Assembly (NCBI RefSeq): GCF_021401135.1
Contig: NZ_JACBFO010000004.1
Location: 310,001-374,000, forward strand
Reading direction: 5' to 3'
Length of the DNA stretch: 64,000 nt
Source: Azonexus sp. R2A61
Lineage (GTDB): Bacteria > Pseudomonadota > Gammaproteobacteria > Burkholderiales > Rhodocyclaceae
In this document: positions 1 through 8,318 of the stretch, in pieces
How the letters are laid out: each line of letters starts with the position of its first letter
Numbering within the stretch: position 1 is the first letter of the stretch
Notes under the pieces: model-generated
Seen by the model: the letters and a program-made list of their open reading frames with translations, nothing else
Database searches by the model: none
What the model was told of the DNA's origin: nothing
Position numbers and translations under genes: made by a program

Positions 1-1
1 C

Positions 2-961
2 GCCGGGCTGTTGTCGCACGCGCTGCATTCGCAGGTCGCAATGCACGCCGAATACGGCGGCGTGGTGCCGGAACTGGCATCGCGCGACCACATCCGGCGT
101 GTCGTGCCGCTGCTGCGGTCGACGCTGGAAAACGCCGGAAAATCGCTGGCCGACGTTGATGCCATCGCCTATACCCGCGGCCCCGGGCTGTCCGGCGCGC
201 TGCTCGTCGGCTGTGCCTTTGCCGAGGCGCTCGGACTGGCGCTCGACAAGCCGACGCTGCCGGTGCACCACCTCGAGGGACATCTGTTGTCGCCGCTGCT
301 GTCGGCCGATCCGCCGACCTTCCCGTTCGTCGCGTTGCTGGTGTCCGGCGGCCACACGCAACTGATGCGGGTCAGTGGCGTCGGCGATTACGAACTGCTC
401 GGCGAGACGCTCGACGACGCGGCCGGCGAAGCCTTCGACAAAAGCGCAAAACTGCTTGGCCTGCCGTATCCGGGCGGTGCCTTGCTGTCGAGACTGGCCG
501 AGACCGGGACGCCGGAGCGTTACGCGCTGCCGCGTCCGATGCTGCATTCCGGCGATCTGAACTTCAGCTTTTCCGGGCTCAAGACGGCCGTGCTGACACT
601 GGTCCGTGAAAATGCCGAAGATGCTTCGGAAGCTTTCCGTGCCGATGTCGCGCGTGCCTTCCAGGAAGCCATCGTCGAGGTGCTGGTGAAGAAATCGTTG
701 AAGGCGCTGAAGCAGACCGGCCTGCAACGCCTGGTCGTCGCCGGTGGTGTCGGCGCCAACCGGCAGTTGCGGTCGACGCTTGACGACGAGGCAAAACGCA
801 AGCGCTTCCGCGTGCATTATCCGGAGCTCGAATTCTGTACCGACAACGGCGCAATGATCGCCCTGGCCGGTTGCCTGCGTCTGCAGGCCGGGGCCGAGGC
901 AAAGCCGGCGGGCAGTTTCGCGGTGCAGCCGCGCTGGCCGCTGGCGGAACTGATGCGCTGA
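2..961 (+). CDS. tsaD: tRNA N6-adenosine threonylcarbamoyltransferase TsaD (5' end missing)
   Basis: This is the catalytic subunit that transfers threonylcarbamoyl to A37 of ANN-decoding tRNAs in the cytoplasm. The visible protein keeps the HLEGH metal-binding motif, the VSGGHTQ loop and the [11 protein letters not shown] segment near the C terminus. All are typical of the TsaD/Kae1/Gcp family. About 30 N-terminal residues lie before the window, so the true start is not visible. TsaD, plsY and folB are neighbours in many proteobacteria. Here an mgtC-like gene and a tpx cluster separate tsaD from the other two. Confidence 0.97.
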   Translation, partial: AGLLSHALHSQVAMHAEYGGVVPELASRDHIRRVVPLLRSTLENAGKSLADVDAIAYTRGPGLSGALLVGCAFAEALGLALDKPTLPVHHLEGHLLSPLLSADPPTFPFVALLVSGGHTQLMRVSGVGDYELLGETLDDAAGEAFDKSAKLLGLPYPGGALLSRLAETGTPERYALPRPMLHSGDLNFSFSGLKTAVLTLVRENAEDASEAFRADVARAFQEAIVEVLVKKSLKALKQTGLQRLVVAGGVGANRQLRSTLDDEAKRKRFRVHYPELEFCTDNGAMIALAGCLRLQAGAEAKPAGSFAVQPRWPLAELMR

Positions 962-992
962 AGCGGCCGGCCGGCGCCGTTGCCTGCCGGTC

Positions 993-1757
993 TCAGTTGC
1001 GTGCGTGCGCGAGTTTAAAACCTTCCAGGCCGGGCAGTGCGCGCAGTCCCGCCGGCATGGCGGCGAGCGGTCGACCGAGATCGCGCCCCAGCGCCACCGC
1101 GACGAAACTCCATTCCTGGGCGCCGCCCTCGCTTTTCAACGTGAACGAGCCGTTGGCGACCTCGTAGCCGAGGTTGCGCAGGGCTTGCCGGACGGCGCTT
1201 TCGTCGGGTTCGGTGCCGGGCTGGAAACGCAGGTCGACGAAGATGGCATGCCGCGACGGCAGGCGACCTTCGAGTTTCGAGACGTAGAGCATGCAGGCGG
1301 CCGACAGTGCGGTCAGCAGGATGGCCGCGCCGTAGAAACCGATGCCGACCAGCACGCCGATCACCGAAGCGGCCCAGATCGAGGCGGCCGTGGTCAGGCC
1401 GCTGATGTTCAGGCCTTCCTTCATGATCACGCCGGCGCCGAGAAAGCCGACGCCGGTGACGATGCCCTGGATGACCCGGGTCGGGTCGGGCGCCGGCAGC
1501 GTTCCGCCCGCCCGCAGCAATTCGCTGCCGCCGAACCAGGCTTCGGGATAACCGCAGATCACCGTCACCGCGCAGGAGGCGACGCAGACCAGGCCGTAGG
1601 TGCGCATGCCGGCGGCGCGCCCGTGGTAGGAGCGCTCGTAGCCGACGACGAAGCCGAGCAGCAGCGCGCCGACCAGGTTCATGAAGACGATCAGGTTGGT
1701 GACGATCTCCTGGGCGGACCAATAATGGGCGAGGGCCGAGGTGGAAAGCTGGGTCAT
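993..1757 (-). CDS. MgtC/SapB family membrane protein
   Basis: This 254-residue inner-membrane protein has the MgtC signature: an N-terminal block of about five hydrophobic helices (residues 20-155) containing GFVVGYERSYHGRAAGMRT, followed by a soluble C-terminal domain of about 85 residues resembling the ACT-like domain of MgtC. In the family, MgtC modulates F-type ATP synthase and survival at low magnesium. Other SapB members have no known role, so function here is open. It converges on tsaD. No magnesium-responsive leader is evident upstream. Confidence 0.88.
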   Translation of the reverse strand: MTQLSTSALAHYWSAQEIVTNLIVFMNLVGALLLGFVVGYERSYHGRAAGMRTYGLVCVASCAVTVICGYPEAWFGGSELLRAGGTLPAPDPTRVIQGIVTGVGFLGAGVIMKEGLNISGLTTAASIWAASVIGVLVGIGFYGAAILLTALSAACMLYVSKLEGRLPSRHAIFVDLRFQPGTEPDESAVRQALRNLGYEVANGSFTLKSEGGAQEWSFVAVALGRDLGRPLAAMPAGLRALPGLEGFKLAHARN

Positions 1758-1821
1758 GGCGACGCCTGCGTGGCTAAAGCGTCGAGTGTTCTGGAAAAGC
1801 GCCGGCGGCGCAAGCGGCCGT

Positions 1822-1965
1822 TCAGCGCGCGCTGGCCGGCCTGGCGAGCAAAATCACCCGATTGTCGCGGTCGACCGCAGCCAGCCCCTTTTTTCCGGCC
1901 TCCTTGCGTTTCGGGCATTTCTTGCAGCGCGGACTGGCGCCGCAGCAGCCTTTTTTTCTGCCCAT
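1822..1965 (-). CDS. Small cysteine-rich basic protein (47 aa)
   Basis: I chose the internal ATG that gives a 47-residue product starting MGRKKGCCGASPRCKKCPKR. Cysteines lie at positions 7, 8, 14 and 17 (CC-x5-C-x2-C) in a Lys/Arg-rich head, which suggests metal or nucleic-acid binding. No function is known to me. It lies 11 bp after the cupin gene on the same strand and is probably co-transcribed with tpx. One copy of the GCGGTCGACCGC palindrome lies inside its coding sequence and encodes part of an AAVDRD stretch. The motif arrangement supports a real gene, but short length limits certainty. Confidence 0.6.
   Translation of the reverse strand: MGRKKGCCGASPRCKKCPKRKEAGKKGLAAVDRDNRVILLARPASAR
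1867..1878. repeat. GCGGTCGACCGC palindrome, copy 1
   Basis: This is an exact 12-bp palindrome inside the small Cys-rich gene. It belongs to a 19-nt block, TTGTCGCGGTCGACCGCAG (1862-1880), that recurs identically at 20510-20528. See the finding on the iterated palindrome. Confidence 0.85.
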
Positions 1966-1976
1966 GTCCGTGGCTT

Positions 1977-2276
1977 TCAGTGACGCCTGGCGACCCAGTA
2001 GGTCGCGCCGGCCGGGCCGTAGTATTCGGCATGCCGTTGTCCCGCCTCGAGCGCGAAGCGGTCGCCCGGCCGCAGGTGCCGGGTGATGCCATCGGTCATC
2101 AACCACATTTCGCCGGCGACGACGACGGCGAGCAGCGCGAACGGATGTTGATGATCGTCGACTTCGGCATCGGCCGGCCAGGTGCGTACCAGGGCTTCGG
2201 GGAAGCCGCGCTCCGCCGCCTCGGCGGCGAAGCGCGCGAAATCATCGCGGGGCAGGTTGCTGGCGACGACGTCCAC
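1977..2276 (-). CDS. Cupin-domain protein (99 aa)
   Basis: This is a single-domain small cupin. Residues about 40-90 carry the cupin pattern: the metal-ligand-like HQHPFALL, then GEMWLMTDG, then RPGDRFALEAGQRH. Such proteins bind metals or small ligands as a beta barrel, and the substrate cannot be inferred. The start is a GTG 14 bp after the tpx stop codon, with only a weak ribosome-binding site, so an alternative start is possible. Its position behind tpx suggests a link to peroxide or redox stress, but that rests on context only. Confidence 0.72.
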   Translation of the reverse strand: MDVVASNLPRDDFARFAAEAAERGFPEALVRTWPADAEVDDHQHPFALLAVVVAGEMWLMTDGITRHLRPGDRFALEAGQRHAEYYGPAGATYWVARRH

Positions 2277-2290
2277 GGCAGCGGCTCATC

Positions 2291-2791
2291 TCAGAGAACG
2301 GCAAGTGCCGCCGCGTAGTCCGGTTCGTTCTTGATTTCCGGGACCAGTTCGGCATGCAGGACCTTGTCGTCGCCATCGAGCACGACGACGGCCCGGGCGC
2401 TCAGGCCGGCCAGCGGACCGCTGGCGATCGCCACGCCGTAGGTTTCGAGGAAATCGCGGCCGCGCAGCGTCGACAGCGTGAGCACCTTGTCCAGGCCTTC
2501 GGCGCCGCAGAAGCGCTTCTGGGCAAACGGCAGGTCGGCCGAGATGCACAGCACGACGGTATTGGCCAGCGCATTGGCCTTGGCGTTGAACTGGCGAACC
2601 GAGGTGGCGCAGGTCGGCGTGTCGATGCTCGGGAAAATGTTCAGAATCTTGCGTTGACCGCGGAACTGGCTCAACGGCACGTCGGCGAGGTCGGCACCGA
2701 CCAGCGTGAAGGCGGGCGCGACATCGCCGACTTTCGGGAAGCGGCCGGCGATGGTGATCGGATTGCCGGCGAGGGTGACGGTTTGGCTCAT
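2291..2791 (-). CDS. tpx: Thiol peroxidase Tpx
   Basis: This is an atypical 2-Cys peroxiredoxin that reduces alkyl hydroperoxides and H2O2 with electrons from thioredoxin. The 166-residue length is normal. The peroxidatic Cys61 sits in [10 protein letters not shown] and the resolving Cys95 in KRFCGAEG, which is the Tpx arrangement. An extra Cys82 is also present. It heads a probable operon with the cupin and the Cys-rich protein, and a 29-codon reading frame precedes it. Confidence 0.97.
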   Translation of the reverse strand: MSQTVTLAGNPITIAGRFPKVGDVAPAFTLVGADLADVPLSQFRGQRKILNIFPSIDTPTCATSVRQFNAKANALANTVVLCISADLPFAQKRFCGAEGLDKVLTLSTLRGRDFLETYGVAIASGPLAGLSARAVVVLDGDDKVLHAELVPEIKNEPDYAAALAVL

Positions 2792-2859
2792 GGTCGATTT
2801 TTCTGATGAATGGGATGAATCAGACGCCGGCCGGCGGAATTGGTTCCGGCGCGGCGGTT

Positions 2860-2949
2860 TCAGTAATTGTCCGGCAGGCCGGCAAGCAGTTCGATCCAGG
2901 GCGTCCAGGCCGCGCTGTCCTGATATTGCTGAAAGAGGCTGGCAATCAT
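2860..2949 (-). CDS. Candidate small ORF upstream of tpx (29 aa)
   Basis: A 29-codon frame starts with ATG at 2949, six bases after a GGAG Shine-Dalgarno, and encodes a peptide beginning [11 protein letters not shown] and ending AGLPDNY. It contains two tryptophans and no obvious membrane segment. It lies 68 bp upstream of tpx on the same strand, so it could be a leader peptide or an independent small protein. Support is the ribosome-binding site and context only. I recognise no family. Confidence 0.4.
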   Translation of the reverse strand: MIASLFQQYQDSAAWTPWIELLAGLPDNY

Positions 2950-3034
2950 GGAAGTCTCCAGGCGGGGGCGAGAATGCCCGATGCCTGAAGTCTAGAAAAC
3001 CGTGCCGGATGGCACCAATCGATTGTCGTTATCG

Positions 3035-3059
3035 CGGCGATTGCGGCCGGCAATCGCCG
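3035..3059. repeat. Perfect inverted repeat downstream of plsY
   Basis: Ten-base arms CGGCGATTGC and GCAATCGCCG flank a five-base loop, just past the plsY stop codon. No T-run follows on either strand, so it is a stable hairpin that could protect a 3' end or act as a weak terminator, not a canonical intrinsic terminator. Confidence 0.5.
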
Positions 3060-3067
3060 GGCCGTGG

Positions 3068-3664
3068 TCAGCCCTTCTTCTTGCTGCCGATCCGGCTTTC
3101 CTGGCCGGCCAGCAGGCGCTGGATGTTGCCCCAGTGCTTGGCGATCAGGCCGAGGGCGAGCAGCAGCACGACGAAGGTCTGGGCGTTGCCGCCATGCATC
3201 AGCATCGCGTACAGCGGCGCGCCGGCGGCGGCGAGGATGGCGGCGAGCGACGAATAGCGCGACACGTAGGCGACCAGCAGCCAGGTGGCCAGCGTCGCCA
3301 GGCCGAGCAGCGGGTCGAGGGCGAGCAGTACGCCGGCGGCAGTGGCGACACCCTTGCCGCCCTTGAACTTCAGGAAGACCGGGAACAGGTGGCCGACGAA
3401 GACGGCCAGCGCGACCAGGGCCACGGTGCCGTCGCCCAGTTCGAGGTGACGGGCGACAAAGACGGCCAGCCAGCCCTTGGCGGCATCGCCGACCAGCGTC
3501 AGCAGCGCCGCCTTCTTGTTGCCGCTGCGCAGCACGTTGGTGGCGCCGGGGTTGCCCGAGCCGTAGCTGCGCGGATCGGCCAGGCCGAAGAGTTTCGACG
3601 AGATCATCGCGAACGGGACAGAACCGAGCAGGTAGGCGGCGAGGGCGGCAATCAAGGGGGTCAT
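3068..3664 (-). CDS. plsY: Glycerol-3-phosphate acyltransferase PlsY
   Basis: This inner-membrane enzyme transfers the acyl group from acyl-phosphate to glycerol-3-phosphate, the first step of phospholipid synthesis. The 198 residues include the three PlsY motifs: [12 protein letters not shown] (about 36-47), [17 protein letters not shown] (about 94-110), and the C-terminal block ending near KHWGNI. About five membrane helices are visible. It diverges from folB with a short shared promoter region. Confidence 0.97.
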   Translation of the reverse strand: MTPLIAALAAYLLGSVPFAMISSKLFGLADPRSYGSGNPGATNVLRSGNKKAALLTLVGDAAKGWLAVFVARHLELGDGTVALVALAVFVGHLFPVFLKFKGGKGVATAAGVLLALDPLLGLATLATWLLVAYVSRYSSLAAILAAAGAPLYAMLMHGGNAQTFVVLLLALGLIAKHWGNIQRLLAGQESRIGSKKKG

Positions 3665-3691
3665 GGACGGTATGGGCGTTGAGCGCTGGGG

Positions 3692-3697
3692 TACAAT
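3692..3697 (+). promoter_or_regulatory. Candidate -10 element for folB
   Basis: TACAAT sits in the context GGGGTACAATCGCGG. Similar GGG-TAxAAT contexts precede dnaE and dcd in this window. No convincing -35 hexamer is seen at the usual spacing, so this is tentative. Confidence 0.3.
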
Positions 3698-3737
3698 CGC
3701 GGCGGATTTTACACCCCGCCTTGCGGTCGACCGTCAC

Positions 3738-4088
3738 ATGGACATCATTTTCATCGAGGATCTGCGCGCCGAGACGTGGATCGGCATCTACCCGCGCGAG
3801 AAGGCGATGCCGCAAACGGTCGAGATTTCGCTGCGGATCGGCGTGTCGACCGCATCGGCCGGCGCCAGCGACGACATCCGCGATACCGTCGATTACGCCG
3901 TGGTCGTCGAGCGCCTGCGCGCCGATCTGGCGCAAAGCCATTTCAATCTGCTGGAAAAGCTGACCGAGCATATCGCCACCTGGCTGCTGGAAAACTTCGC
4001 CGCCCAGTGGGTTCGCGTGTCGGTCGCCAAGATTGGCATCCTGCCGGGCGTCAAGCGCGTCGGCGTGGTCATCGAACGGTCGGTGTGA
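3738..4088 (+). CDS. folB: Dihydroneopterin aldolase FolB
   Basis: FolB converts 7,8-dihydroneopterin to 6-hydroxymethyl-dihydropterin in folate synthesis. The 116-residue product starts MDIIFIEDLRAETWIGIYPRE, with the family's catalytic region early and DTVDYAVVVERL followed by FNLLEKLTEHIA in the middle. The ATG was chosen because the family starts there. A near-copy of the window's palindrome (GCGGTCGACCGT) lies directly before it. It is followed three bases later by a secreted unknown. Confidence 0.96.
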   Translation: MDIIFIEDLRAETWIGIYPREKAMPQTVEISLRIGVSTASAGASDDIRDTVDYAVVVERLRADLAQSHFNLLEKLTEHIATWLLENFAAQWVRVSVAKIGILPGVKRVGVVIERSV

Positions 4089-4090
4089 CG

Positions 4091-4924
4091 ATGCGCCGCT
4101 GGCTGCCTGCGCTTGCCCTGGTCGGCTGGCTGACGGCGGCACCGGCAGCGGCCTCCTGCCATGACGCGCCCTTCGCGCCGCCGGCCGGGGTCCGGCTGGA
4201 CGGCGATGCCGCGTTGATCGTCGTCCACGCCAGCGCCACCTACGACGCGCGGCTGGCCAGCAAGTACGGGGTCGATGAAGCGGTACGTTTCGCCCGCGAA
4301 CGCAACATTCCCGTCGTCTACCTGCAGGACGAGTCGGCGCCCGACAAGTATTTCGCCAGCGACTGCCGGCCCGATTACCGGATCTATTCGGCCGGCGGGG
4401 AAATCCGTTTCGACGCGCTGCCGCCGCATCTCTACATCGTCGGCGGGCACCTCGAACTGTGCCTGTCGGTGGCGCTCAACGAAATCATCGCGCGCTGGGC
4501 GCGCCAGCCGCCGCGCAAGCTGCGCATGACCTTGTTCATGGACGGCATCTATTCGAACGGCAAGAGCATCGACCCGGCGGCGCCTTACCATCGCGATTTC
4601 GCCCGCTTCATGGATGTCGTCACCTACGGCCGGCCGGGCGGCGAACACTGGCCCAAGCTGACGCTGCTCGAAACGATGGGCGTCATCGTCGATGAACAGC
4701 ATGAGCTCGATTACCTGATGCAAGTCTTGCCGCGCTGGGATACGAGCTTTTCCGATCGCTGGCGTGTCGAACTGCAGTTGAACGATTCGGTGGTCAAGGT
4801 ACTGCGCCCGGCGGCGGGCTGGAATCCGCCGACGCTCTCGTTCCATTTCGTCGATTCGGCCGACCTGGCCGAATCGACGGAGTGCCTGACCGGCACCGGC
4901 AAGCCGGCAACCTGCCGGCCCTGA
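4091..4924 (+). CDS. Secreted protein of unknown function (277 aa)
   Basis: The N terminus is a clear signal peptide with a hydrophobic core and an AAA-SC cleavage region at about residue 22. The mature part is globular and mixed alpha/beta. It includes the recognisable stretches LIVVHASATYDARL, LYIVGGHLELC and LRMTLFMDGIYSNGKS, but I cannot assign a family. It begins two bases after the folB stop codon, so the two are probably co-transcribed, although no folate role is implied. Confidence 0.82.
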   Translation: MRRWLPALALVGWLTAAPAAASCHDAPFAPPAGVRLDGDAALIVVHASATYDARLASKYGVDEAVRFARERNIPVVYLQDESAPDKYFASDCRPDYRIYSAGGEIRFDALPPHLYIVGGHLELCLSVALNEIIARWARQPPRKLRMTLFMDGIYSNGKSIDPAAPYHRDFARFMDVVTYGRPGGEHWPKLTLLETMGVIVDEQHELDYLMQVLPRWDTSFSDRWRVELQLNDSVVKVLRPAAGWNPPTLSFHFVDSADLAESTECLTGTGKPATCRP

Positions 4925-4927
4925 TCC

Positions 4928-5803
4928 TCAGATCGCGATGGCCAGGACGGTCATCGCCGCGAATCCTGCGGTCAACCCGGCGGTGGCGGCTTTTTCGCGG
5001 CCGGGGCGGTGCGAGGCGGGGATCAGCTCGTGGCTGACCACCCAGAGCATGGCGCCGGCTGCCGCGGCAAGGGCGAGCGGCAACAGTCCGTCGGCCACTG
5101 TCGTCGCCATCACGCCGAACATCCCGCCGACCGGTTCGACCAGGCCGGTGCCGAGGGCCATCGCTGCGGCACGCCACGGGCAGGCGCCGAGCACGAGCAT
5201 CGCGCTGGCGACGATCCAGCCTTCCGGAATGTTCTGGATGGCGATGCCGAGCGTCATCCCGTGATCGACGCCGGCGGCCGCCGAGACGCCGACGGCAAGG
5301 CCTTCCGGCACGTTGTGCAGGGCGATGGCGGCGACCACCAGCGCGATGTGCGGCTGCGTACCGTTTTCGGCGATGCCTTCGACGTGGGCGTGCGGCGTGC
5401 GCTGGTCCATGCGCTGCATCGCGGCGGCCCCGGCGAGCAGCGCGCCGGCGGTGGCGACGCCGAGCCACCACGGCGATGCGCTGGCGCCGACGATCTGCAC
5501 AGCCGGGACGAGCAGCGAGAACAGGCTGGCGGCGAGCATCATGCCGCCGGCGAGGCCGAGCATCGGCGCCATGAGGTTTTCCGACGGGCGGCGCATGAAC
5601 AGTACCGGCAAGGCACCGAGGCCGGTGGCGAGGCCGGCCAGCAAGCTGGCCTGAACGCCGCGGGCGGCCATCGGATGGGCGGCGAACCAGGCGATCGCCT
5701 GCGCGATGCCGAAGGCAATGCCGACGACGGCCATGGCAAGGCCGATCCACAAGTGGCGGCGGGCGGCGGGTCTGGCGTAGTGGCGGGCAACGATGTCGGT
5801 CAT
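4928..5803 (-). CDS. ZIP-family divalent metal transporter
   Basis: This inner-membrane carrier is likely to take up zinc, iron or manganese. The 291-residue protein has about eight hydrophobic helices, with the ZIP metal-binding helices intact: HNVPEG at 163-168 and QNIPEG at 190-195. A short His-containing loop (about 133-151) precedes the first. The start has a strong AGGAG ribosome-binding site that lies inside a perfect 9-bp inverted repeat, described separately. It converges on the preceding secreted protein gene with three bases between them. Confidence 0.93.
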   Translation of the reverse strand: MTDIVARHYARPAARRHLWIGLAMAVVGIAFGIAQAIAWFAAHPMAARGVQASLLAGLATGLGALPVLFMRRPSENLMAPMLGLAGGMMLAASLFSLLVPAVQIVGASASPWWLGVATAGALLAGAAAMQRMDQRTPHAHVEGIAENGTQPHIALVVAAIALHNVPEGLAVGVSAAAGVDHGMTLGIAIQNIPEGWIVASAMLVLGACPWRAAAMALGTGLVEPVGGMFGVMATTVADGLLPLALAAAAGAMLWVVSHELIPASHRPGREKAATAGLTAGFAAMTVLAIAI

Positions 5804-5805
5804 GG

Positions 5806-5831
5806 CAGTTCTCCTGATGTTGGGAGAACTG
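5806..5831 (-). promoter_or_regulatory. Inverted repeat covering the ZIP transporter ribosome-binding site
   Basis: Arms CAGTTCTCC and GGAGAACTG pair perfectly over nine bases around an eight-base loop. On the transcript the 3' arm contains the GGAG Shine-Dalgarno and ends two bases before the ATG. The RNA hairpin would hide the ribosome-binding site; as DNA it could equally be a regulator operator. Confidence 0.6.
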
Positions 5832-5892
5832 TAGCGACGCCTTCGCTATAGCGCCAATCGATTGCCTGAATTGCTCTGATTGAAAAGTTAAA

Positions 5893-6384
5893 TCAGTCGC
5901 GCAATGCCGCTTCGACCGGGCTGGCGCGCAGCGTGCGCAGCAGTTCCTGCGGGTCGATGCCGACCAGATAGCCGCGCTTGCCGCCGTTGATGTAGATCCG
6001 CGGCAGGTCGAGGATGCTCTTCTCGACATAGACCGGCATGGCCTTTTTCGTGCCGAACGGGCTGGTGCCGCCGACCAGGAAGCCCGAGTGGCGATTGGCG
6101 ACTTCCGGTTTGCACGGTTCGACCCGCTTGCAGCCGATTTGCCGCGCCAGTTCCTTGGTCGATACCTTGCAGTCGCCGTGCATCAGCACGATCAGCGGTT
6201 TGGCCTGTTCGTCCTCGAAGATCAGCGTCTTCACCACGCAGTGCTCGTCCACGCCCAGTTCGCGGGCCGAAACGCGGGTGCCGCCGTGTTCCTCGTAGGC
6301 GTAGAGATGGTTGCTGTAGGCGACCTTGTTCGCTTTGAGGAATTTGGTGGCCGGTGTTTCCGGGGCGTGTTCGTGCTTGCTCAT
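5893..6384 (-). CDS. ybaK: YbaK/EbsC-family Cys-tRNA(Pro) deacylase
   Basis: Members of this family hydrolyse Cys-tRNA(Pro) mischarged by prolyl-tRNA synthetase. The 163-residue product has the editing-domain fold signatures TPATKFLKAN, KTLIFEDE, the conserved lysine in CKVSTKELARQIG, and the GGTSPFGTKKAMPVYV loop. The ATG giving MSKHEHAPETP matches the family start. An ATG three codons upstream is possible and no strong ribosome-binding site separates them. Confidence 0.92.
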   Translation of the reverse strand: MSKHEHAPETPATKFLKANKVAYSNHLYAYEEHGGTRVSARELGVDEHCVVKTLIFEDEQAKPLIVLMHGDCKVSTKELARQIGCKRVEPCKPEVANRHSGFLVGGTSPFGTKKAMPVYVEKSILDLPRIYINGGKRGYLVGIDPQELLRTLRASPVEAALRD

Positions 6385-6521
6385 GGCCGACATTTTAGCG
6401 CGCAGAGCGGGAACGGCCGTCCTTGACACGGATTTACGCCGTTTTACCCGAAGTGCTGGCAAGTTTTCCGTGGGGCGGTCGTTAAGACAGGCAAGCGCAT
6501 TAATTTCAACAGGAGAAAATC

Positions 6522-6887
6522 ATGTCGAATACGGTCGGTACGAGTACGCATGTCAGCATTCCGAGCAGCGCGTCGTCGGGCAGTGCTGCATCGACGGCCA
6601 ACCGCATGGCGGCGATCCAGAAGCAGATCGAAAGCCTGCAGAAGCAGTTGCTCAAGTTGCAGGAAAGCAGTTCGGAAGACGCGACCGAGCAGGCCAAGCT
6701 GATCCAGCAGCAGCTCAAGATGCTGCAGGCCCAGCTGGCGCAGTTGCAGGCCGAACAGCAGAAGGAAGCCGAGAAGGCGCAGAAGTCGCAGCAAACCGAT
6801 CAGGCGGCGGGCGCGGCGGGGGATGCCGAGCCGGCCGGTGCGTCGGGCAGCGATACGCTGGGCACCGAGGTCGACGTTTACGTCTGA
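6522..6887 (+). CDS. FlxA-like coiled-coil protein
   Basis: This small acidic protein of 121 residues has a Ser/Ala-rich head, a long heptad-patterned coiled coil rich in Gln, Leu and Lys (about 30-90) and an Ala/Gly-rich tail. The pattern resembles the FlxA-like family, whose role is unclear. A good AGGAG ribosome-binding site precedes the ATG. It stands alone between ybaK and xerD. The family call rests on overall composition and heptad pattern. Confidence 0.7.
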   Translation: MSNTVGTSTHVSIPSSASSGSAASTANRMAAIQKQIESLQKQLLKLQESSSEDATEQAKLIQQQLKMLQAQLAQLQAEQQKEAEKAQKSQQTDQAAGAAGDAEPAGASGSDTLGTEVDVYV

Positions 6888-6896
6888 GCCGGTTTT

Positions 6897-7808
6897 TCAG
6901 CCGCGCGGATGGTGGACCGCATGCAGGGTCTTCAGCCGTTCGCGGGCGACGTGCGTGTAAATCTGTGTGGTCGAGATGTCGGCATGGCCGAGCAGCAACT
7001 GCACCACGCGCAGGTCGGCACCGTGGTTCAGCAGGTGCGTCGCGAAGGCGTGGCGCAGCACGTGCGGCGACAGCTTGGCTGGATCGATGCCGGCCACCTG
7101 CGCATAGCGTTTGATCAGGTGCCAGAAGGCGTGTCGGGTCATCGCGCCGCCGCGCCCGGTGACGAACAGCGCTTCGCTCTGCCGCGCGCCGAGAATGGTC
7201 GCGCGGGCGTCGCGCAAGTAGGTGGCGATCCCGTCGATCGACTGTTCGCCGAGCGGTACCAGTCGCTCCTTGCTGCCCTTGCCGAAGGCCCGCAGCACGC
7301 CGTCGACCAGGCTGACTTCGTGCAGCTTGAGGTTGACCAGTTCCGAGACGCGCAGGCCGGTGGCGTACAGGGTTTCCAGCATCGCCCGATCGCGCAGGCC
7401 GAGCGGCGTGGACAGGTCGGGGGCAGCGAGCAGCGCATCGACCTGCTGTTCCGACATCACCTTGGGCAGACGCGACGGCAGGCTGGGATTGGCCAGCTTC
7501 AGCGTCGGGTCGGCCACGATGCGGCCGCGTGCCACCTGCCAGCGAAAGAAGCGGCGCAGCGTCGACAGGTAGCGCGCCTGCGAACTGGCTCGCGTGCTGC
7601 GCGACAGTTGCGCCACGAAGGCCGACAGCGTGGTCTCGCGCAGATCGAGCAGCGCCTCGTGGCCGCCGGCGGCCAGCCAGTCGGCCAGGCGGGAAAGGTC
7701 GGAACGGTAGCTGTCCAGCGTCGACCGCGCCAGGCCGTCTTCCAGCCACAGGGCGTCGCAGAAGCGGTCGATTTCGCCCTGGTCGTCGCTACGTGCGGTG
7801 GCCTTCAT
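6897..7808 (-). CDS. xerD: Tyrosine recombinase XerD
   Basis: XerD acts with XerC at dif to resolve chromosome dimers. The 303-residue protein has the N-terminal SAM-like domain and a complete catalytic set: Arg153 in TGLRVSEL, Lys177, His249 and Arg252 in HVLRH, His275 in LGHADISTT, and nucleophile Tyr284. The chosen ATG lies inside the 3' end of ogt, a 20-bp overlap that indicates translational coupling. No integrase-associated genes or att sites lie nearby, so this is the housekeeping recombinase. Confidence 0.95.
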   Translation of the reverse strand: MKATARSDDQGEIDRFCDALWLEDGLARSTLDSYRSDLSRLADWLAAGGHEALLDLRETTLSAFVAQLSRSTRASSQARYLSTLRRFFRWQVARGRIVADPTLKLANPSLPSRLPKVMSEQQVDALLAAPDLSTPLGLRDRAMLETLYATGLRVSELVNLKLHEVSLVDGVLRAFGKGSKERLVPLGEQSIDGIATYLRDARATILGARQSEALFVTGRGGAMTRHAFWHLIKRYAQVAGIDPAKLSPHVLRHAFATHLLNHGADLRVVQLLLGHADISTTQIYTHVARERLKTLHAVHHPRG

Positions 7809-8277
7809 GGGCAAGCAACCAGCGTTTGATGTCGAGCAGGAAACCGCCGTTTTCCTCGCGTTGGCGGGCGAACCCCCCAAGGCCGCCAGCGGCGACGACG
7901 CGATGACAAGGGACGACGACCGGGTAGGGGTTGGCGCCGCAAGCCTGGCCGACGGCGCGCGGTGCATTTTTCAGGCTTTTGGCCAGTTGACCGTAGGTTT
8001 CGGTGGCGCCGCCGGGAATGGCGGCAATCCGTGCCCAGACGCGGCGCTGGAAGGCCGTGCCGGCCGGCCTCAGCGGCAGGCTGAAGACAAAGGACGGATC
8101 GCCGAGATAGGCCTGCAGCTGGCGTAGCGCCTCGGCGGCGAGCGGCGTGTTGGCCGCTTGCGGCGGGCAGGCTTTGAGGAAGTCGATGGCGACGATCTCG
8201 TCGTCGTCGCAACGGATGCTGAGTGCGAAGGCCGGCGCGGCGAAGATGGCGTCGTAGGCGCCGGACGGCGGGGTCAT
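7789..8277 (-). CDS. ogt: Methylated-DNA--protein-cysteine methyltransferase
   Basis: This is a suicide repair enzyme that moves methyl groups from O6-methylguanine to its own cysteine. The acceptor Cys124 lies in the diagnostic PCHRV motif, and a YGQLAKSLKNAPRAVG DNA-binding segment precedes it. At 162 residues it has the normal two-domain size. The ATG at 8277 is preferred over one five codons upstream because a GAGG ribosome-binding site lies between them. It is coupled to xerD. Confidence 0.95.
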   Translation of the reverse strand: MTPPSGAYDAIFAAPAFALSIRCDDDEIVAIDFLKACPPQAANTPLAAEALRQLQAYLGDPSFVFSLPLRPAGTAFQRRVWARIAAIPGGATETYGQLAKSLKNAPRAVGQACGANPYPVVVPCHRVVAAGGLGGFARQREENGGFLLDIKRWLLAHEGHRT

Positions 8278-8294
8278 GGTTTTTCCTCGCATTC

Positions 8295-8308
8295 TGCGGT
8301 CGACCGCA
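8295..8308. repeat. TGCGGTCGACCGCA palindrome, copy 2
   Basis: This is an exact 14-bp palindrome in the gap between ogt and the proA terminator. It contains the 12-bp core shared with copies at 1867, 20515, 23412 and 43431. Confidence 0.85.
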
Positions 8309-8318
8309 AGCGGGGCGG

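Noticed and set aside
6897-7808. XerD-like recombinase as an integrase of a mobile element
   Set aside because: Length, coupling to ogt and the absence of phage or att-site features fit housekeeping XerD.
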